A stretch of 64,000 nt of DNA from an uncultured Pelagibacteraceae bacterium. GTDB lineage: Bacteria; Pseudomonadota; Alphaproteobacteria; Pelagibacterales; Pelagibacteraceae. Positions 25,886-35,707 of the stretch are shown here, piece after piece. Numbering within the stretch: position 1 is the stretch's first letter; each line of letters starts with the position of its first letter. The stretch is taken from positions 26,879-90,878 of the forward strand of contig CACFLX010000005.1 in the NCBI GenBank assembly GCA_902567235.1, given 5' to 3'. Below the pieces are notes generated by a model. That model was not told the origin of the DNA and did not search any database. It was given only the letters and a program-made list of their open reading frames with translations. A program made the position numbers and the translations under genes.

Positions 25886-26857
25886 TTATTTGTATGCGGC
25901 AAGTACACTAGCACCTCTTGAGCCAGCTTTTGCCTTCCACTCATCAGCCATAGTAGCTCCAACTTTTTGAAAATGTTTTTCTAAAGCTGAATTCACTTTG
26001 CCAACTTTCATACCTGCATCTGCAAGAGCTTTTTTATCTGCTACATTACCTTTTTTAGATAATTCCCAACCTTTTTTTTCTGCTACCGCAGCTTCAGACA
26101 TGACAAGTTTTTTAGTTGCTGAATCTAATTTGTTCCAGGCATCTTTGTTTACAATCACCATGTTTTTAGGAAACCATGCGGCAATATCATAAAAATAGCC
26201 AACACCATTTTCCCAAATTTTACTATTTTTACCTGTAGTTGGTGATGTAATCATACTTTCTACTGCTCCAGTTGAAAAAGCCTGACTAATTTCAGCAGCT
26301 TCGATTTTTGTAGGTGCCATCCCTGTTAGCTCAGCAATTCTAATTGTTGCAGAATTGTATGCTCTGAACTTAAGTCCTTTAAGATCACTAACACTGTTAA
26401 TAGCTTTCTTGCTATACAAACCTTGTGCAGGCCAAGGTACTGCATATAAAAATACCAAACCTTTTCCATCTAAACCTTTTACAATTTCTGGCTTTGATGC
26501 ATTGTAAAGCTTCATTGCATCATCATAAGATGTTGCTAGGAAAGGTTGTGAATCTACCTCGAGTAATGGATCTTCTTTACCTAAAGCTGACATAAATCTT
26601 TCACCTATTTGAGCTTGTCCTGTTCTTACAGCTCTGAAAATTTCTCCACCTTTAAAAAGAGATCCTCCAGGATGAGTAACTATTGTTAGTTTTCCTCCAC
26701 TTTTTTCAGTTACATTTTTTGCAAATTCAGTTGCATTAGCAGAATGAAAATTCCCAGCTCCATAAGCAAGAGCCATGTCCCATTTTTCTGCAATAGCAAT
26801 GTTAATTGACAAAATTAATGAAACTAAAACACTTATTAAATATTTCATGAACTTCAT
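25886..26857 (-). CDS. dctP: TRAP transporter periplasmic substrate-binding protein DctP
   Basis: Periplasmic receptor (323 residues) of the TRAP system. It has a Sec signal peptide (MKYLISVLVSLILSINIAIA, cleavage after about residue 23), then WDMALAYGAGNFHS and the family core GLKFRAYNSATIRIAELTGM near 164-183, whose Arg normally salt-bridges the substrate carboxylate, and EISQAFSTGAVESMITSPT near 190. The second part, WENGVGYFYDIAAWFPKN, is near 215. It is the promoter-proximal gene of dctPQM and is insulated by a terminator. Substrate is probably a carboxylate, which one is unknown. Confidence 0.92.
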   Translation of the reverse strand: MKFMKYLISVLVSLILSINIAIAEKWDMALAYGAGNFHSANATEFAKNVTEKSGGKLTIVTHPGGSLFKGGEIFRAVRTGQAQIGERFMSALGKEDPLLEVDSQPFLATSYDDAMKLYNASKPEIVKGLDGKGLVFLYAVPWPAQGLYSKKAINSVSDLKGLKFRAYNSATIRIAELTGMAPTKIEAAEISQAFSTGAVESMITSPTTGKNSKIWENGVGYFYDIAAWFPKNMVIVNKDAWNKLDSATKKLVMSEAAVAEKKGWELSKKGNVADKKALADAGMKVGKVNSALEKHFQKVGATMADEWKAKAGSRGASVLAAYK

Positions 26858-26970
26858 TTGTCCTCCATTTTTTTTTATCTTATTTCATAATGTATTAAAT
26901 AATTTATCAATAAAAAAATTATACTACTTTTAATTGAATTATTTTAAATATCGAATATTATATTTCTACT

Positions 26971-27582
26971 TTGTTACAAGAATTACTTATATTAGCTCAA
27001 ATTATTTTTATTACGATTATCTTAACAGCAGATAATGCAATAATCATTGGTGTCATTTCAGCTAATTTTATTCCAAAAAATAGAAAAAAAATAATATATT
27101 GGGGCGTAGCTGGTGCTTTAGTATTTAAGATTATATTTGCTCTTTTTGCTACTCATTTATTTAAATTCTACTTTATAAAAATACTAGGTGGTCTACTTTT
27201 AATTTGGATAGTAAATGATTTGAGAAAAGACCTCTTTGAAATTAAAAAGATAAAATCACCAACCAAAAAATCTAAAGAACCATCTTTTATACAAAGTGTT
27301 TATAAAGTTTTGTTTGCAGACATAATGATTAGCTTTGATAATGTGATTGGGGTGGTTGGTGCAGCTAAAGGCTATTTTGGATTTATGATATTTGGTCTTG
27401 TCTTATCTGTTGTTCTTACTGGAGCTCTAGCTACTTATCTTGCCAGCTATATTCAAAAACATATTTGGATAGTTTATGTAGGTTTAATCTTTATTTTATT
27501 AGTAGCTGTTCAATTAATAATTGGTGGTCTTGCAGACTTGGAAATTTTAAAAATAAATGAAAATTTTTTAAAATATTTCTAA
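26971..27582 (+). CDS. TerC/YjbE-family integral membrane protein
   Basis: A 203-residue membrane protein with about seven hydrophobic helices. It has the TerC-type acidic sites in TADNAIIIGVISANF (about residues 18-32) and FADIMISFDNVIGVVGAA near 112-129, which in this family are thought to bind divalent metals such as Mn2+. The start is TTG at 26971; no ATG is available in frame after an upstream stop at 26935, and helix 1 starts immediately, so this start is reasonable. It diverges from dctP and converges with panB (overlap four bases). Likely a metal exporter, by family only. Confidence 0.82.
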   Translation: MLQELLILAQIIFITIILTADNAIIIGVISANFIPKNRKKIIYWGVAGALVFKIIFALFATHLFKFYFIKILGGLLLIWIVNDLRKDLFEIKKIKSPTKKSKEPSFIQSVYKVLFADIMISFDNVIGVVGAAKGYFGFMIFGLVLSVVLTGALATYLASYIQKHIWIVYVGLIFILLVAVQLIIGGLADLEILKINENFLKYF

Positions 27583-28355
27583 TAAGAATATTTTTTTGTA
27601 GGGTACTTTTTACTTAGTACTTCTTTTTTAAATTTATTTACAGCTTTGCGAATATTTTTTTTTATATTACCAAATTTTTTAACAAATTTTATTTTTGTTT
27701 CGTTTAACCCAATTAAATCATCTAAAACTAAAACCTGTCCATCACAATGATGTGAAGAACCAATACCAATAGTTGGGATTATCAATGATTTAGTGATTTG
27801 TTTTGCAAGTTTTGTTTCTACACATTCTAACACAATAGAAAATACACCTTTGTCTTGTAGTAACTTAGCATCATTAAAAATTTTATTTCTCTCTTTAATT
27901 TTTTTTCCTTTAAATTTAAATTTTCCTTTAACACTTTGAGGTAAAATTCCTAAATGTCCCATAACAGCAATTTTGTTTTTAATTAAATAATCTATTATTT
28001 TTAAAATTGATGAACCACCTTCAAGTTTAACTGCATCACATTTAGTTTCCTTTATAATTCTTTTTGCGTTTTTAAGAGCAATTTTTTTATTTCTATAAGT
28101 TCTGTAGGGCATGTCGACAACCATTAAACTATTTTTAATACCTAATCTGGCACTCTTAGAATGTTCTATCATTTGTACTAGGTTTACGTCCCTGGTAGTT
28201 GAGTAATTGTAAAGAACTGAACCTAGCGAATCCCCTACTAATATAATATCAGTATATGGATCAATTGCTTCAGCAATATTTTTTGAATATGAAGTTAAGC
28301 ATATAATTTTAGATTTATTTTTTTTATTTAAAATTTTTTTAATTTTAGAAATCAT
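27579..28355 (-). CDS. panB: 3-methyl-2-oxobutanoate hydroxymethyltransferase PanB
   Basis: First enzyme of pantothenate synthesis: transfers a hydroxymethyl group from methylene-tetrahydrofolate to alpha-ketoisovalerate. The 258-residue TIM-barrel protein has the Mg/substrate motif [14 protein letters not shown] near 42, VDMPYRTY near 81, KLEGGSS near 110, [11 protein letters not shown] near 132 and the late [20 protein letters not shown] near 198-217. Its ATG overlaps the guaA stop in an ATGA, so it is translated as the last gene of the guaB-TPR-guaA-panB run. No panC or panD lies in the window. Confidence 0.95.
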   Translation of the reverse strand: MISKIKKILNKKNKSKIICLTSYSKNIAEAIDPYTDIILVGDSLGSVLYNYSTTRDVNLVQMIEHSKSARLGIKNSLMVVDMPYRTYRNKKIALKNAKRIIKETKCDAVKLEGGSSILKIIDYLIKNKIAVMGHLGILPQSVKGKFKFKGKKIKERNKIFNDAKLLQDKGVFSIVLECVETKLAKQITKSLIIPTIGIGSSHHCDGQVLVLDDLIGLNETKIKFVKKFGNIKKNIRKAVNKFKKEVLSKKYPTKKYSY

Positions 28356-29929
28356 TCTAGTTCGATAGTACTCGGTGGCTTGGATGTTACATCATAAACT
28401 ACTCTATTTATGCCTTTAATATTATTAATAATTTTATTTGATACTTGTTGTATAAATTTCTTATTAAAATTATAAAAGTCAGCTGTCATACCATCTTCTG
28501 AGGTAATCGCTCTTAGCAAACAAATATATTCGTAAGTTCTATTATCACCCATTACACCAACAGTCTTAACTGGTAATAAAGCTGCATAAGCCTGCCAAAT
28601 CTTTTTATATAAATTATTTTTTTTTAATTCATCTATAAAAATGTTATCTGCTTCTCGGAGAATTTTTATTTTTTTATCTGTAATAACTCCTGGCATCCTT
28701 ATAGCTAGTCCCGGTCCAGGAAATGGATGTCTTAAAACAATTTCTTTTCCTAATTTTAATTCAATACCTAATTTTCTGACTTCATCTTTAAATAAATATT
28801 TTAAGGGCTCTACTAATTTTAGTTTCATTTTTTTTGGTAAACCACCCACGTTATGATGAGATTTTATTTTTGATGTTTGGCTTCCAGTTACGGATTTGCT
28901 CTCTATTAAATCAGGATAGAGAGTTCCTTGAGCTAAAAATTTTACATTTTTAATTTTCTTTGCTTGCTTTTCAAAAATTTGAATAAATAAATTTCCAATT
29001 ATTTTTCTTTTTTTTTCAGGGTCAGAAATATTTTTAAGTTTAGATAAGAATATATTTTTTGCATTTACGTATATAAGATTAATTTTAAATCTCTTTTTAA
29101 AAGTATTAACTACCTGTTTTTCTTCATCTTTTCTCAACAAACCTGTGTTAACAAATATGCACACTAAATTTTTTCCTACAGCTTCTTTTAATAATTTTCC
29201 AACTACACTGCTATCAACTCCTCCTGATAAAGCACAAATAACTTTTGAATTTTTTACTTGGTTTTTGACTTCATTAACTAATTTTGATTTTTGTCGCTTC
29301 GATGACCAATTTTTTTTTAATTTACAAATTGAAAAAACAAAGTTTTTTAGTAATTTTTTTCCATTTTTAGTATGTGTAACTTCTGGATGAAATTGTATTC
29401 CAAACATTTTTTTATTTAAGTTTTCAATCATTGCAAATTTTGAATTTCTAGTTGATCCTATAACTGAAAAACCTTTTGGAAGCTTAGAGACTTCATCAGA
29501 GTGACTCATCCAAACATCGCACGTATTATTCCTATTAAAGAAATCTCTTGTTAGCACACTTTTATTTTTTTTTTTAATAGTTGCAAGACCAAATTCTCTA
29601 TATTTAGATTTTTTAACTTTGCCACCTTGTTCTTTGGATAATATTTGATGCCCAAAACATATACCTAAAGTTGGAATCCCTAAATTTAAAATTCGTTTAT
29701 CTAATTTTATTTTATTAGATTGGTAAACATTTAGCGGACCTCCTGATAAAATTAAACCATATACATTATTTTTTAATATATCTTTCAACTTTATTTTATT
29801 ATTACTGATTATTTTTGAATAAACACCGAGTTCTCTAATTCTTCTTGCTATTAACTGGGTAAATTGAGAACCAAAATCTATGATTAAAATCTTGTTTAGA
29901 TTTTTTTCAAGATTCATTTTTTGCTTCAA
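28352..29929 (-). CDS. guaA: GMP synthase (glutamine-hydrolysing) GuaA
   Basis: Converts XMP to GMP using glutamine and ATP. The 525-residue protein has the class I glutamine amidotransferase domain first ([20 protein letters not shown]; nucleophile Cys in [11 protein letters not shown] near 94; His/Glu in QFHPEVTHT), then the ATP-pyrophosphatase loop [12 protein letters not shown] near 233 and the dimerisation domain with [20 protein letters not shown] near the C-terminus. The ATG at 29929 overlaps the preceding TPR gene by 23 bases; the next in-frame ATG at 29917 would shorten the overlap and is equally possible. It is in the same operon as guaB. Confidence 0.96.
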   Translation of the reverse strand: MKQKMNLEKNLNKILIIDFGSQFTQLIARRIRELGVYSKIISNNKIKLKDILKNNVYGLILSGGPLNVYQSNKIKLDKRILNLGIPTLGICFGHQILSKEQGGKVKKSKYREFGLATIKKKNKSVLTRDFFNRNNTCDVWMSHSDEVSKLPKGFSVIGSTRNSKFAMIENLNKKMFGIQFHPEVTHTKNGKKLLKNFVFSICKLKKNWSSKRQKSKLVNEVKNQVKNSKVICALSGGVDSSVVGKLLKEAVGKNLVCIFVNTGLLRKDEEKQVVNTFKKRFKINLIYVNAKNIFLSKLKNISDPEKKRKIIGNLFIQIFEKQAKKIKNVKFLAQGTLYPDLIESKSVTGSQTSKIKSHHNVGGLPKKMKLKLVEPLKYLFKDEVRKLGIELKLGKEIVLRHPFPGPGLAIRMPGVITDKKIKILREADNIFIDELKKNNLYKKIWQAYAALLPVKTVGVMGDNRTYEYICLLRAITSEDGMTADFYNFNKKFIQQVSNKIINNIKGINRVVYDVTSKPPSTIELE

Positions 29930-30338
29930 TATTTATTAGTCTTTCATCTATCGATTTAACTTTTGAACATAATGTTTTACAAATTACTTCAAAGTCATTT
30001 CTTAACTTTTTTACTTGTTCAAAATCTGATTTTTTTAGCTTAACATCAATTAGCATATACATTGCTTCTTCATTGTCTGGTTCTAACAACAATGTTGTAT
30101 TAATATTTTTTTCTTTCTCAACGTCATTTTCTTCAGTTTCATAAATTTTTGCTAAATATAAGTAAGATTTTGAGTCTTTTGGATTAAATACAATATTTCT
30201 TTGAAATAAAAATTTTGATTCTTCTATTTTCCCTTTATCAAATAAATTTTTTGCTTCTTTGAAAAAATTTTCATTACCTACTGCTTGAGTACTTATTGTA
30301 AGTAAAATTAATACAGTAAATTTAAAAAGATTATTCAT
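29907..30338 (-). CDS. exported TPR-like protein between guaB and guaA
   Basis: A 143-residue protein with an N-terminal hydrophobic signal ([18 protein letters not shown], residues 4-21) and about two TPR-like helical hairpins: [21 protein letters not shown] near 25-45 and [20 protein letters not shown] near 59-78, followed by [21 protein letters not shown]. Two Cys occur close together near 120 (ICKTLCSK). It probably folds in the periplasm and mediates contacts. Its position inside the guanine nucleotide operon, two bases from guaB and overlapping guaA, seems to reflect genome compaction and not a shared pathway. Function unknown. Confidence 0.75.
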   Translation of the reverse strand: MNNLFKFTVLILLTISTQAVGNENFFKEAKNLFDKGKIEESKFLFQRNIVFNPKDSKSYLYLAKIYETEENDVEKEKNINTTLLLEPDNEEAMYMLIDVKLKKSDFEQVKKLRNDFEVICKTLCSKVKSIDERLINIEAKNES

Positions 30339-30339
30339 A

Positions 30340-31404
30340 TTATTTTAGAACTTGGTCTATATTATGTACCATACTTTCGTAAAAACCAGCTTTAGTTATT
30401 TTAACAAACTTTGGCTTATTTCTTAGATCTTTTATATTTTTGGATCCTAAATATCCCATTGATGACTTTAGACCTCCAGTCAATTTGTAAATAATTTTTT
30501 CAACAGTACCTTTATATTTTACCAAACCTTCGACACCTTCTGGTACATACTTTGATGGATCTTTTTGTTTTTTTTGAAAATATCTATCAGCTGAGCCTTT
30601 GTTCATTGCGCCTATTGATCCCATTCCTCTAAAACTTTTATAATATTTGCCATTTTTTTTTATAAGTTTTCCAGGAGCCTCTTTTGATCCTGCAAACAGT
30701 GATCCGATCATTACGGCATCAGCTCCAGCTGCTAATGCTTTTGATATATCTCCAGAAAACTTAATTCCACCATCGGCAATAAGTGTAATTTTTTTTTTTC
30801 CTAAACCTTTTTTTGCTGCTAAAATTGCACTCAATTGAGGTACTCCAATTCCAGCAACAAGTCTTGTTGTACAAATTGATCCTGGACCGATACCTACCTT
30901 AATTGCATCAACGCCAAGATTAGATAAAAATTTGGATGCTTCAGTTGTTGCAATATTTCCTGCACATAAAGTGGTTTTTTTTGATTTCATTTTTTTAATT
31001 TTCTTTACTATTTCTGCTACCTTTTTTGTATGACCATGGGCAGTATCTACAACAATTAAATCAATTTTTTCTTTAAGTAATGCTTCAGCTCTTTTAATTT
31101 CAAATGGCCCAGCACCTACAGCTGCTCCTACTTTTAAATTTTTAGATTTTACTTTTCTAATTTCTAATATTTGTTTTTTTATATCTAAATTTCTATGAAT
31201 AACACCTATTCCTCCTAACTTTGCAATTTCAATTGCCATACTTGACTCAGTTACTGTATCCATTGCAGAGGAAACTATAGGTATTTTAAGATTTAAATTG
31301 TTTGATAGTTTTGTTTCTATTATTGCTTCTGAAGGAAGAATTTCTGAATAGTTTGGGGTAAGCAATACATCATCATATGTGAGAGCTTCTTTTATAGGAT
31401 CCAT
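30340..31404 (-). CDS. guaB: IMP dehydrogenase GuaB lacking CBS domains
   Basis: Oxidises IMP to XMP with NAD+, the committed step to GMP. The 354-residue protein has [17 protein letters not shown] at its start, [10 protein letters not shown] near 44, the catalytic Cys178 in [11 protein letters not shown], the NAD-site region [24 protein letters not shown], and [19 protein letters not shown] (in parts) for the flap and IMP site. Usual GuaB has about 490 residues with two CBS modules inserted after residue 90; here [27 protein letters not shown] joins the barrel directly, so the regulatory Bateman domain is absent. The catalytic core is complete. First gene of the guaB-TPR-guaA-panB operon. 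Confidence 0.95.
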   Translation of the reverse strand: MDPIKEALTYDDVLLTPNYSEILPSEAIIETKLSNNLNLKIPIVSSAMDTVTESSMAIEIAKLGGIGVIHRNLDIKKQILEIRKVKSKNLKVGAAVGAGPFEIKRAEALLKEKIDLIVVDTAHGHTKKVAEIVKKIKKMKSKKTTLCAGNIATTEASKFLSNLGVDAIKVGIGPGSICTTRLVAGIGVPQLSAILAAKKGLGKKKITLIADGGIKFSGDISKALAAGADAVMIGSLFAGSKEAPGKLIKKNGKYYKSFRGMGSIGAMNKGSADRYFQKKQKDPSKYVPEGVEGLVKYKGTVEKIIYKLTGGLKSSMGYLGSKNIKDLRNKPKFVKITKAGFYESMVHNIDQVLK

Positions 31405-31443
31405 GTCCTTGTATATATGATTCTTTTAAAAAAAAAAGAGTAT

Positions 31444-32055
31444 CTAACGTAGCACACTACAAACTATAAAGCTTTCCTTGGACTCTTTTCTACTCGCTTT
31501 AGGTTTAAAAACTTTATTTTTTTTAAATATTTTTTTGGTTTCTTCAATAATTTCATTAAATGTTGAGCCAACAAATATTTTTGATACAAATATTCCATCT
31601 TTTTTCAAAATATCTTTGGAAAATCTCATAGCATCAAGGCATAGCTCACTTGTTTGAATAGAATCTAGATTTTTATTTCCTGTAGTGTTTACTGCCATAT
31701 CAGAAACAACAATATCTATTTTGTCTTGAAAAAAATTTAAAATTTTTTCTTTATAAATATCTTCTGTAAAATCACCAGTGATTTGAAACACATTCCCAAT
31801 TTCATCAAATTTTTCTAGGTCTATTGATGCTAATTTAATATTTTTATAATTTTTTAATATATATTGAGTCCAGCTTCCTGGAGCGGCACCTAGATCTAAA
31901 ACAGAAGCTCCATTATGAAATATTTTAAATTTTTGATTTATTTCTTCAAGTTTATAAACTGCTCTGGATCTATAGCCTTCTATTTTTGACTTTCTAACAT
32001 AGATATCTTTTCTTTGCCTATTAATCCAATTTTTAGAAATTTTGTTTTTTTTCAA
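31444..32055 (-). CDS. rlmE: 23S rRNA 2'-O-methyltransferase RlmE (FtsJ/RrmJ)
   Basis: Methylates U2552 of 23S rRNA in the large ribosomal subunit using SAM. The 203-residue protein has the FtsJ start YRSRAVYKLEEINQKF near 28 with the first catalytic Lys, the SAM motif VLDLGAAPGSWTQYIL near 53, SDMAVNTTGN near 119 with the catalytic Asp, SKIFVGSTF near 158 with the second Lys, and KESKESFIVC at the end with the Glu, completing the K-D-K-E tetrad. It is one base from the downstream end of the GT8-like gene, on the same strand. Confidence 0.94.
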   Translation of the reverse strand: MKKNKISKNWINRQRKDIYVRKSKIEGYRSRAVYKLEEINQKFKIFHNGASVLDLGAAPGSWTQYILKNYKNIKLASIDLEKFDEIGNVFQITGDFTEDIYKEKILNFFQDKIDIVVSDMAVNTTGNKNLDSIQTSELCLDAMRFSKDILKKDGIFVSKIFVGSTFNEIIEETKKIFKKNKVFKPKASRKESKESFIVCSVLR

Positions 32056-32967
32056 TTAATTCTTAAACCTTAGACTTTTTGAAATAGTTTTATTAGATAA
32101 AGTTTTAATGTCTATCTGGACACTTTTATCTATTCTCATATCCTTGTCATCTTTCCATAATCCTGCTGCGAGATGCATAATACCAATTTTAGTATTTGGT
32201 AAAAAAGGTTCAACAAAATATTGATTTTGTTCGTCATATTTTGGTAATAAATTGCTAGCTATCCAATTACAAGTTAATGGAAGAAATTCTGTTTCTATTT
32301 CATCAATGTAAACACTCATGTTTATTGCAAGACCTTCTGAGCCAAAAATTTTTCCAGAACGTAAAGTAACTTTTAAATTTTCTTGCCAAATATTCCAGCA
32401 TGAAGAATTTTCTTCTAGTGAAAATACTCCTATATTTATATGAGGTGCGAATGCAAGTTTTCTTGCTTTATCTATTCCAATGTTTGAACTTATTGCGTGC
32501 TTAAAATTTTGTGATTTAATAATTGCAAATTTTCCAAATACCCATTTAACTTTGGACATAATTCTATAACCAGGACCCATTGTTTGAGTTATGCCTAGCT
32601 TACCATCGTTGCATGCTTTAAAGTATAATTCTACTGATGACCAATCATTGACCCAAGCATCACAGTCAATCCATAAATACTTTTTATATCCTGGAAAATA
32701 TTTTGGTAAAAAAGCTCTAGATACTTGACTTTTCAACCATTCTTTTTCCCCAACTTTAAAACCTGGTACTTCAATGTCCCATTCCGCTTTTTTTATTTCC
32801 TTAACTTTTTTAGATAAAATGCTTTTTTGTTCATTTGATAATCCGGCATCAAGTATACATATATCCACTTCTTTTCCTTCGGGAAATTGTAAAATTGAGT
32901 CCACTAATTCATTTAATAAATCAAAATAGTTTGAGTCCGCTAAAGAAACTATTGTATTATTTTTCAT
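32056..32967 (-). CDS. GT8-like (GT-A fold) glycosyltransferase, probable
   Basis: A 303-residue soluble protein with features of GT-A glycosyltransferases of the GT8/glycogenin type: an N-terminal Rossmann-like strand (TIVSLADSNYFDLLNELVDSI), the metal-binding D-x-D in YLWIDCDAWVND near 95-106 preceded by RAFLPKYFPGYKKY, an INIGVFSLEE stretch near 194, and a C-terminal His in IGIMHLAAGLWKDD near 268. Together these are the expected metal and sugar-nucleotide contacts. It lies one base from pssA in the psd-pssA-GT-rlmE run. The acceptor is unknown; a lipid or surface glycan is plausible from the phospholipid neighbours. Confidence 0.65.
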   Translation of the reverse strand: MKNNTIVSLADSNYFDLLNELVDSILQFPEGKEVDICILDAGLSNEQKSILSKKVKEIKKAEWDIEVPGFKVGEKEWLKSQVSRAFLPKYFPGYKKYLWIDCDAWVNDWSSVELYFKACNDGKLGITQTMGPGYRIMSKVKWVFGKFAIIKSQNFKHAISSNIGIDKARKLAFAPHINIGVFSLEENSSCWNIWQENLKVTLRSGKIFGSEGLAINMSVYIDEIETEFLPLTCNWIASNLLPKYDEQNQYFVEPFLPNTKIGIMHLAAGLWKDDKDMRIDKSVQIDIKTLSNKTISKSLRFKN

Positions 32968-33765
32968 CTATAAAATATCTTCGTGTTCCTCATTTGAAAT
33001 ATTTTGTTCTTTAAAATTTTTACTCAATTTATTGTACTGAATTAAACTGGCAGGTATCATGATAAAATATATAAGTCCTGATATTACTATTGTATTAAAA
33101 GTATAAATTAACAATAAACCAAAATATAGAACTACAGCGAGTAAGAGAAATATAGTCATATTTCTAGGCACAGATATTTTTTTTAATGCATAGGTCGGAA
33201 CTTTGCTTATCAATAAAATTGAAACTAATACAAATAAAGCTGGAACAAAAAAACTATAATTAACATTAAAAATTTGAATATCACTTAAGCTATATATTAA
33301 AGGCATTAAAACTAGTACGCCTCCAGCAGGTGAAGGAACTCCTTCAAAAAAGTTATCTCTCCACGATGGTTCTTTTCCAGAATTTACATTAAATCTAGCT
33401 AGTCTCAAAGCAACGCAAACCACATAAATCAAACATATCAGCCAACCAATTCTACCTAGCTCATTAAGTTTCCAGAAATACATTATAAAAGCTGGTGCAA
33501 CTCCAAAACTAATTACATCAGTTAATGAATCTAGTTCTTTTCCAACTTTTGATGTTCCTTGTATAAGTCTTGCAATTCTACCATCCAATCCATCTATAAC
33601 TGCAGCAACTATTATTGCAATAATTGATAAGGTAAAATTTTCATCCAAAGCAAATTTAATTGAGCTTAGACCAATACATACTCCAACAAGAGTAAACATA
33701 TTTGGCAAAATTACTCTAGTTTTTTTATTACTTACCAATTTAAAATTTTTATTTTGTTGTTCCAT
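32968..33765 (-). CDS. pssA: CDP-diacylglycerol--serine O-phosphatidyltransferase PssA
   Basis: Makes phosphatidylserine from CDP-diacylglycerol and serine, the step before decarboxylation to phosphatidylethanolamine. The 265-residue membrane protein has the CDP-alcohol phosphotransferase signature D-G-x2-A-R-x8-G-x3-D-x3-D in DGLDGRIARLIQGTSKVGKELDSLTD (in parts: DGLDGRIAR, GKELDSLTD; about residues 60-85), followed by FGVAPAFIMYFW. Seven or so hydrophobic helices are visible. It lies three bases after psd in the same operon, so the two consecutive enzymes of the pathway are made together. Confidence 0.94.
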   Translation of the reverse strand: MEQQNKNFKLVSNKKTRVILPNMFTLVGVCIGLSSIKFALDENFTLSIIAIIVAAVIDGLDGRIARLIQGTSKVGKELDSLTDVISFGVAPAFIMYFWKLNELGRIGWLICLIYVVCVALRLARFNVNSGKEPSWRDNFFEGVPSPAGGVLVLMPLIYSLSDIQIFNVNYSFFVPALFVLVSILLISKVPTYALKKISVPRNMTIFLLLAVVLYFGLLLIYTFNTIVISGLIYFIMIPASLIQYNKLSKNFKEQNISNEEHEDIL

Positions 33766-33768
33766 TTA

Positions 33769-34416
33769 TTATTTTTTTGCTATTAAAGTTTCCCCTGCAA
33801 TAGTTTTTTGATTAACTTTCACTAATGGTGTATAATTTTCAAAGTAAATATCGGCTCTACTTCCAAATCTAATCATTCCAATTCGATCTCCCTGTTTAAG
33901 CTCTTGACCTTCATGAGATTCATTAACAATTCTTCTGGCAATTAATCCAGCAATTTGAACTACTATAACATCTTCTCCAAAACTATTTTGAACTTTGTAG
34001 TAGTTTCTTTCATTTTCTTCACTTGCTTTATCAAGAGAAGCATTAAAAAACTTTCCATGTTTATAAACGATTTGTGAAATTTTTCCTGCACATGGAGTTC
34101 TGTTTACATGGCAATCAAAAACATTCATAAAAATACTTATCTTGGTAAATTTATTGTTTTCAAGCCCAAGTTCTCTGGGGCCATTAGTTTCTAATACTTG
34201 TAAGACTAAACCGTCTGCTGGGCTTGTTAGATAATTATCATCATCAATTGTAACTCTATCGGGATCTCTAAAAAAATAATAAACCCAAATTGATAATACA
34301 AGGCCTATAAAACCTAAAAATCCATGAATAAAATATAAAACTACAGTTGCAGCTATAAAAATAACTAAAAACTTATATCCTTCTGTGTGGATTTTTGGAA
34401 AAATTTTATCTAGCAT
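33769..34416 (-). CDS. psd: phosphatidylserine decarboxylase proenzyme (short type)
   Basis: Decarboxylates phosphatidylserine to phosphatidylethanolamine at the inner membrane. The 215-residue protein is the short form common in alphaproteobacteria: an N-terminal double hydrophobic segment (about residues 14-47), LTSPADGLVLQVLE near 62, NVFDCHVNRTPCAGKI near 93-108, and the self-cleavage site in GMIRFGSRADIYF near 176-188, where the Gly-Ser bond is cut and the Ser becomes the pyruvoyl group. It is the first gene of psd-pssA-GT8-rlmE and diverges from icd. Confidence 0.94.
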   Translation of the reverse strand: MLDKIFPKIHTEGYKFLVIFIAATVVLYFIHGFLGFIGLVLSIWVYYFFRDPDRVTIDDDNYLTSPADGLVLQVLETNGPRELGLENNKFTKISIFMNVFDCHVNRTPCAGKISQIVYKHGKFFNASLDKASEENERNYYKVQNSFGEDVIVVQIAGLIARRIVNESHEGQELKQGDRIGMIRFGSRADIYFENYTPLVKVNQKTIAGETLIAKK

Positions 34417-34492
34417 ATTTATTTCTTTTGGTAATTTTTAGGTTAATATGTATATAAAAACTCGAAATTCAATTAATTAGATACATCTAAAT

Positions 34493-35707
34493 ATGAGCAA
34501 AATTAAGGTAAAAAACCCAATTGTTGAGCTAGATGGTGATGAAATGACAAGGGTCATTTGGGAGTTTATTAAAAAAAAATTAATTCTCCAATATTTAGAT
34601 TTAGGAATTGAATATTTTGATTTGGGAATGAAGAGTAGAGACGCCACTAATGACCAAATTACAATAGATTGCGCAAAAGCTATTAAAAAAAATGGTGTTG
34701 GAATTAAATGTGCAACTATCACTCCTGATGAAGCAAGAGTAAAAGAATTTAATTTAAAAAAAATGTGGAGGTCACCTAATGGAACAATAAGAAATATTTT
34801 AGGTGGAACTGTTTTTAGAGAACCAATTATATGCAAAAATATACCAAAATTAGTTCCAAGTTGGACTAATCCAATTTGTATAGGTAGGCATGCTTTTGGA
34901 GATCAATATAGAGCAACTGATTTTAAAGTACCTGGTAAAGGCAAATTAGAAATTAAATGGACATCAGAAGATGGAAGTCAAAAAAAGGAATTTGAAGTAT
35001 TTGATTTTCCAGGGCCTGGTGTCGCATTATCAATGTATAACTTAGATCAATCAATAAAAGATTTTGCTAGAGCTTGCATGAATTATGGGCTTAATAGAAA
35101 ATGGCCAGTTTATCTTTCAACCAAAAATACAATATTAAAAAATTACGATGGTCGTTTTAAAGATTTATTTCAAGAAGTTTTTGATAAAGAATTTAAAGAA
35201 AAATTTAATGAAAGAGAAATAACTTATGAACATAGGCTTATAGATGACATGGTTGCATGTGCTATGAAATGGAATGGGAATTATATTTGGGCCTGCAAAA
35301 ATTATGATGGAGATGTACAGTCTGATACAGTTGCTCAAGGATTTGGATCTTTGGGTCTTATGACTAGTGTTTTAATGACACCTGATGGAAATACTATAGA
35401 AGCTGAAGCTGCACACGGAACTGTTACTAGACATTACAGATTACATCAACAAGGTAAAGAAACATCAACAAATCCGATAGCATCTATATTTGCATGGGCA
35501 AGAGGTCTTTATCATAGAGGAAAAATGGATAATAATGAGGAGCTTAAAAAGTTTGTTAAAACTTTAGAAAAGGTTTGCATTGAAACAGTTGAAAGCGGTT
35601 TAATGACAAAGGATTTAGCAATTTTGATTGGTCCTTCAAGCAAATATCTTACAACAAATCAATTTTTAGATGTGATTGATGGAAACCTTAAGAAAAAGCT
35701 AAATTAA
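34493..35707 (+). CDS. icd: NADP-dependent isocitrate dehydrogenase (eukaryote-like type II)
   Basis: TCA-cycle enzyme converting isocitrate to 2-oxoglutarate with NADP+. The 404-residue protein resembles the dimeric NADP-IDH of mitochondria and alphaproteobacteria: [20 protein letters not shown] at the N-terminus, [14 protein letters not shown] near 76, [19 protein letters not shown] near 94 (phosphate-binding Ser/Asn), the metal Asp residues in [12 protein letters not shown] near 246 and [20 protein letters not shown] near 271, and [12 protein letters not shown] near 306. Cytoplasmic. Convergent with alaS, sharing nine bases at the 3' ends. Confidence 0.95.
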   Translation: MSKIKVKNPIVELDGDEMTRVIWEFIKKKLILQYLDLGIEYFDLGMKSRDATNDQITIDCAKAIKKNGVGIKCATITPDEARVKEFNLKKMWRSPNGTIRNILGGTVFREPIICKNIPKLVPSWTNPICIGRHAFGDQYRATDFKVPGKGKLEIKWTSEDGSQKKEFEVFDFPGPGVALSMYNLDQSIKDFARACMNYGLNRKWPVYLSTKNTILKNYDGRFKDLFQEVFDKEFKEKFNEREITYEHRLIDDMVACAMKWNGNYIWACKNYDGDVQSDTVAQGFGSLGLMTSVLMTPDGNTIEAEAAHGTVTRHYRLHQQGKETSTNPIASIFAWARGLYHRGKMDNNEELKKFVKTLEKVCIETVESGLMTKDLAILIGPSSKYLTTNQFLDVIDGNLKKKLN

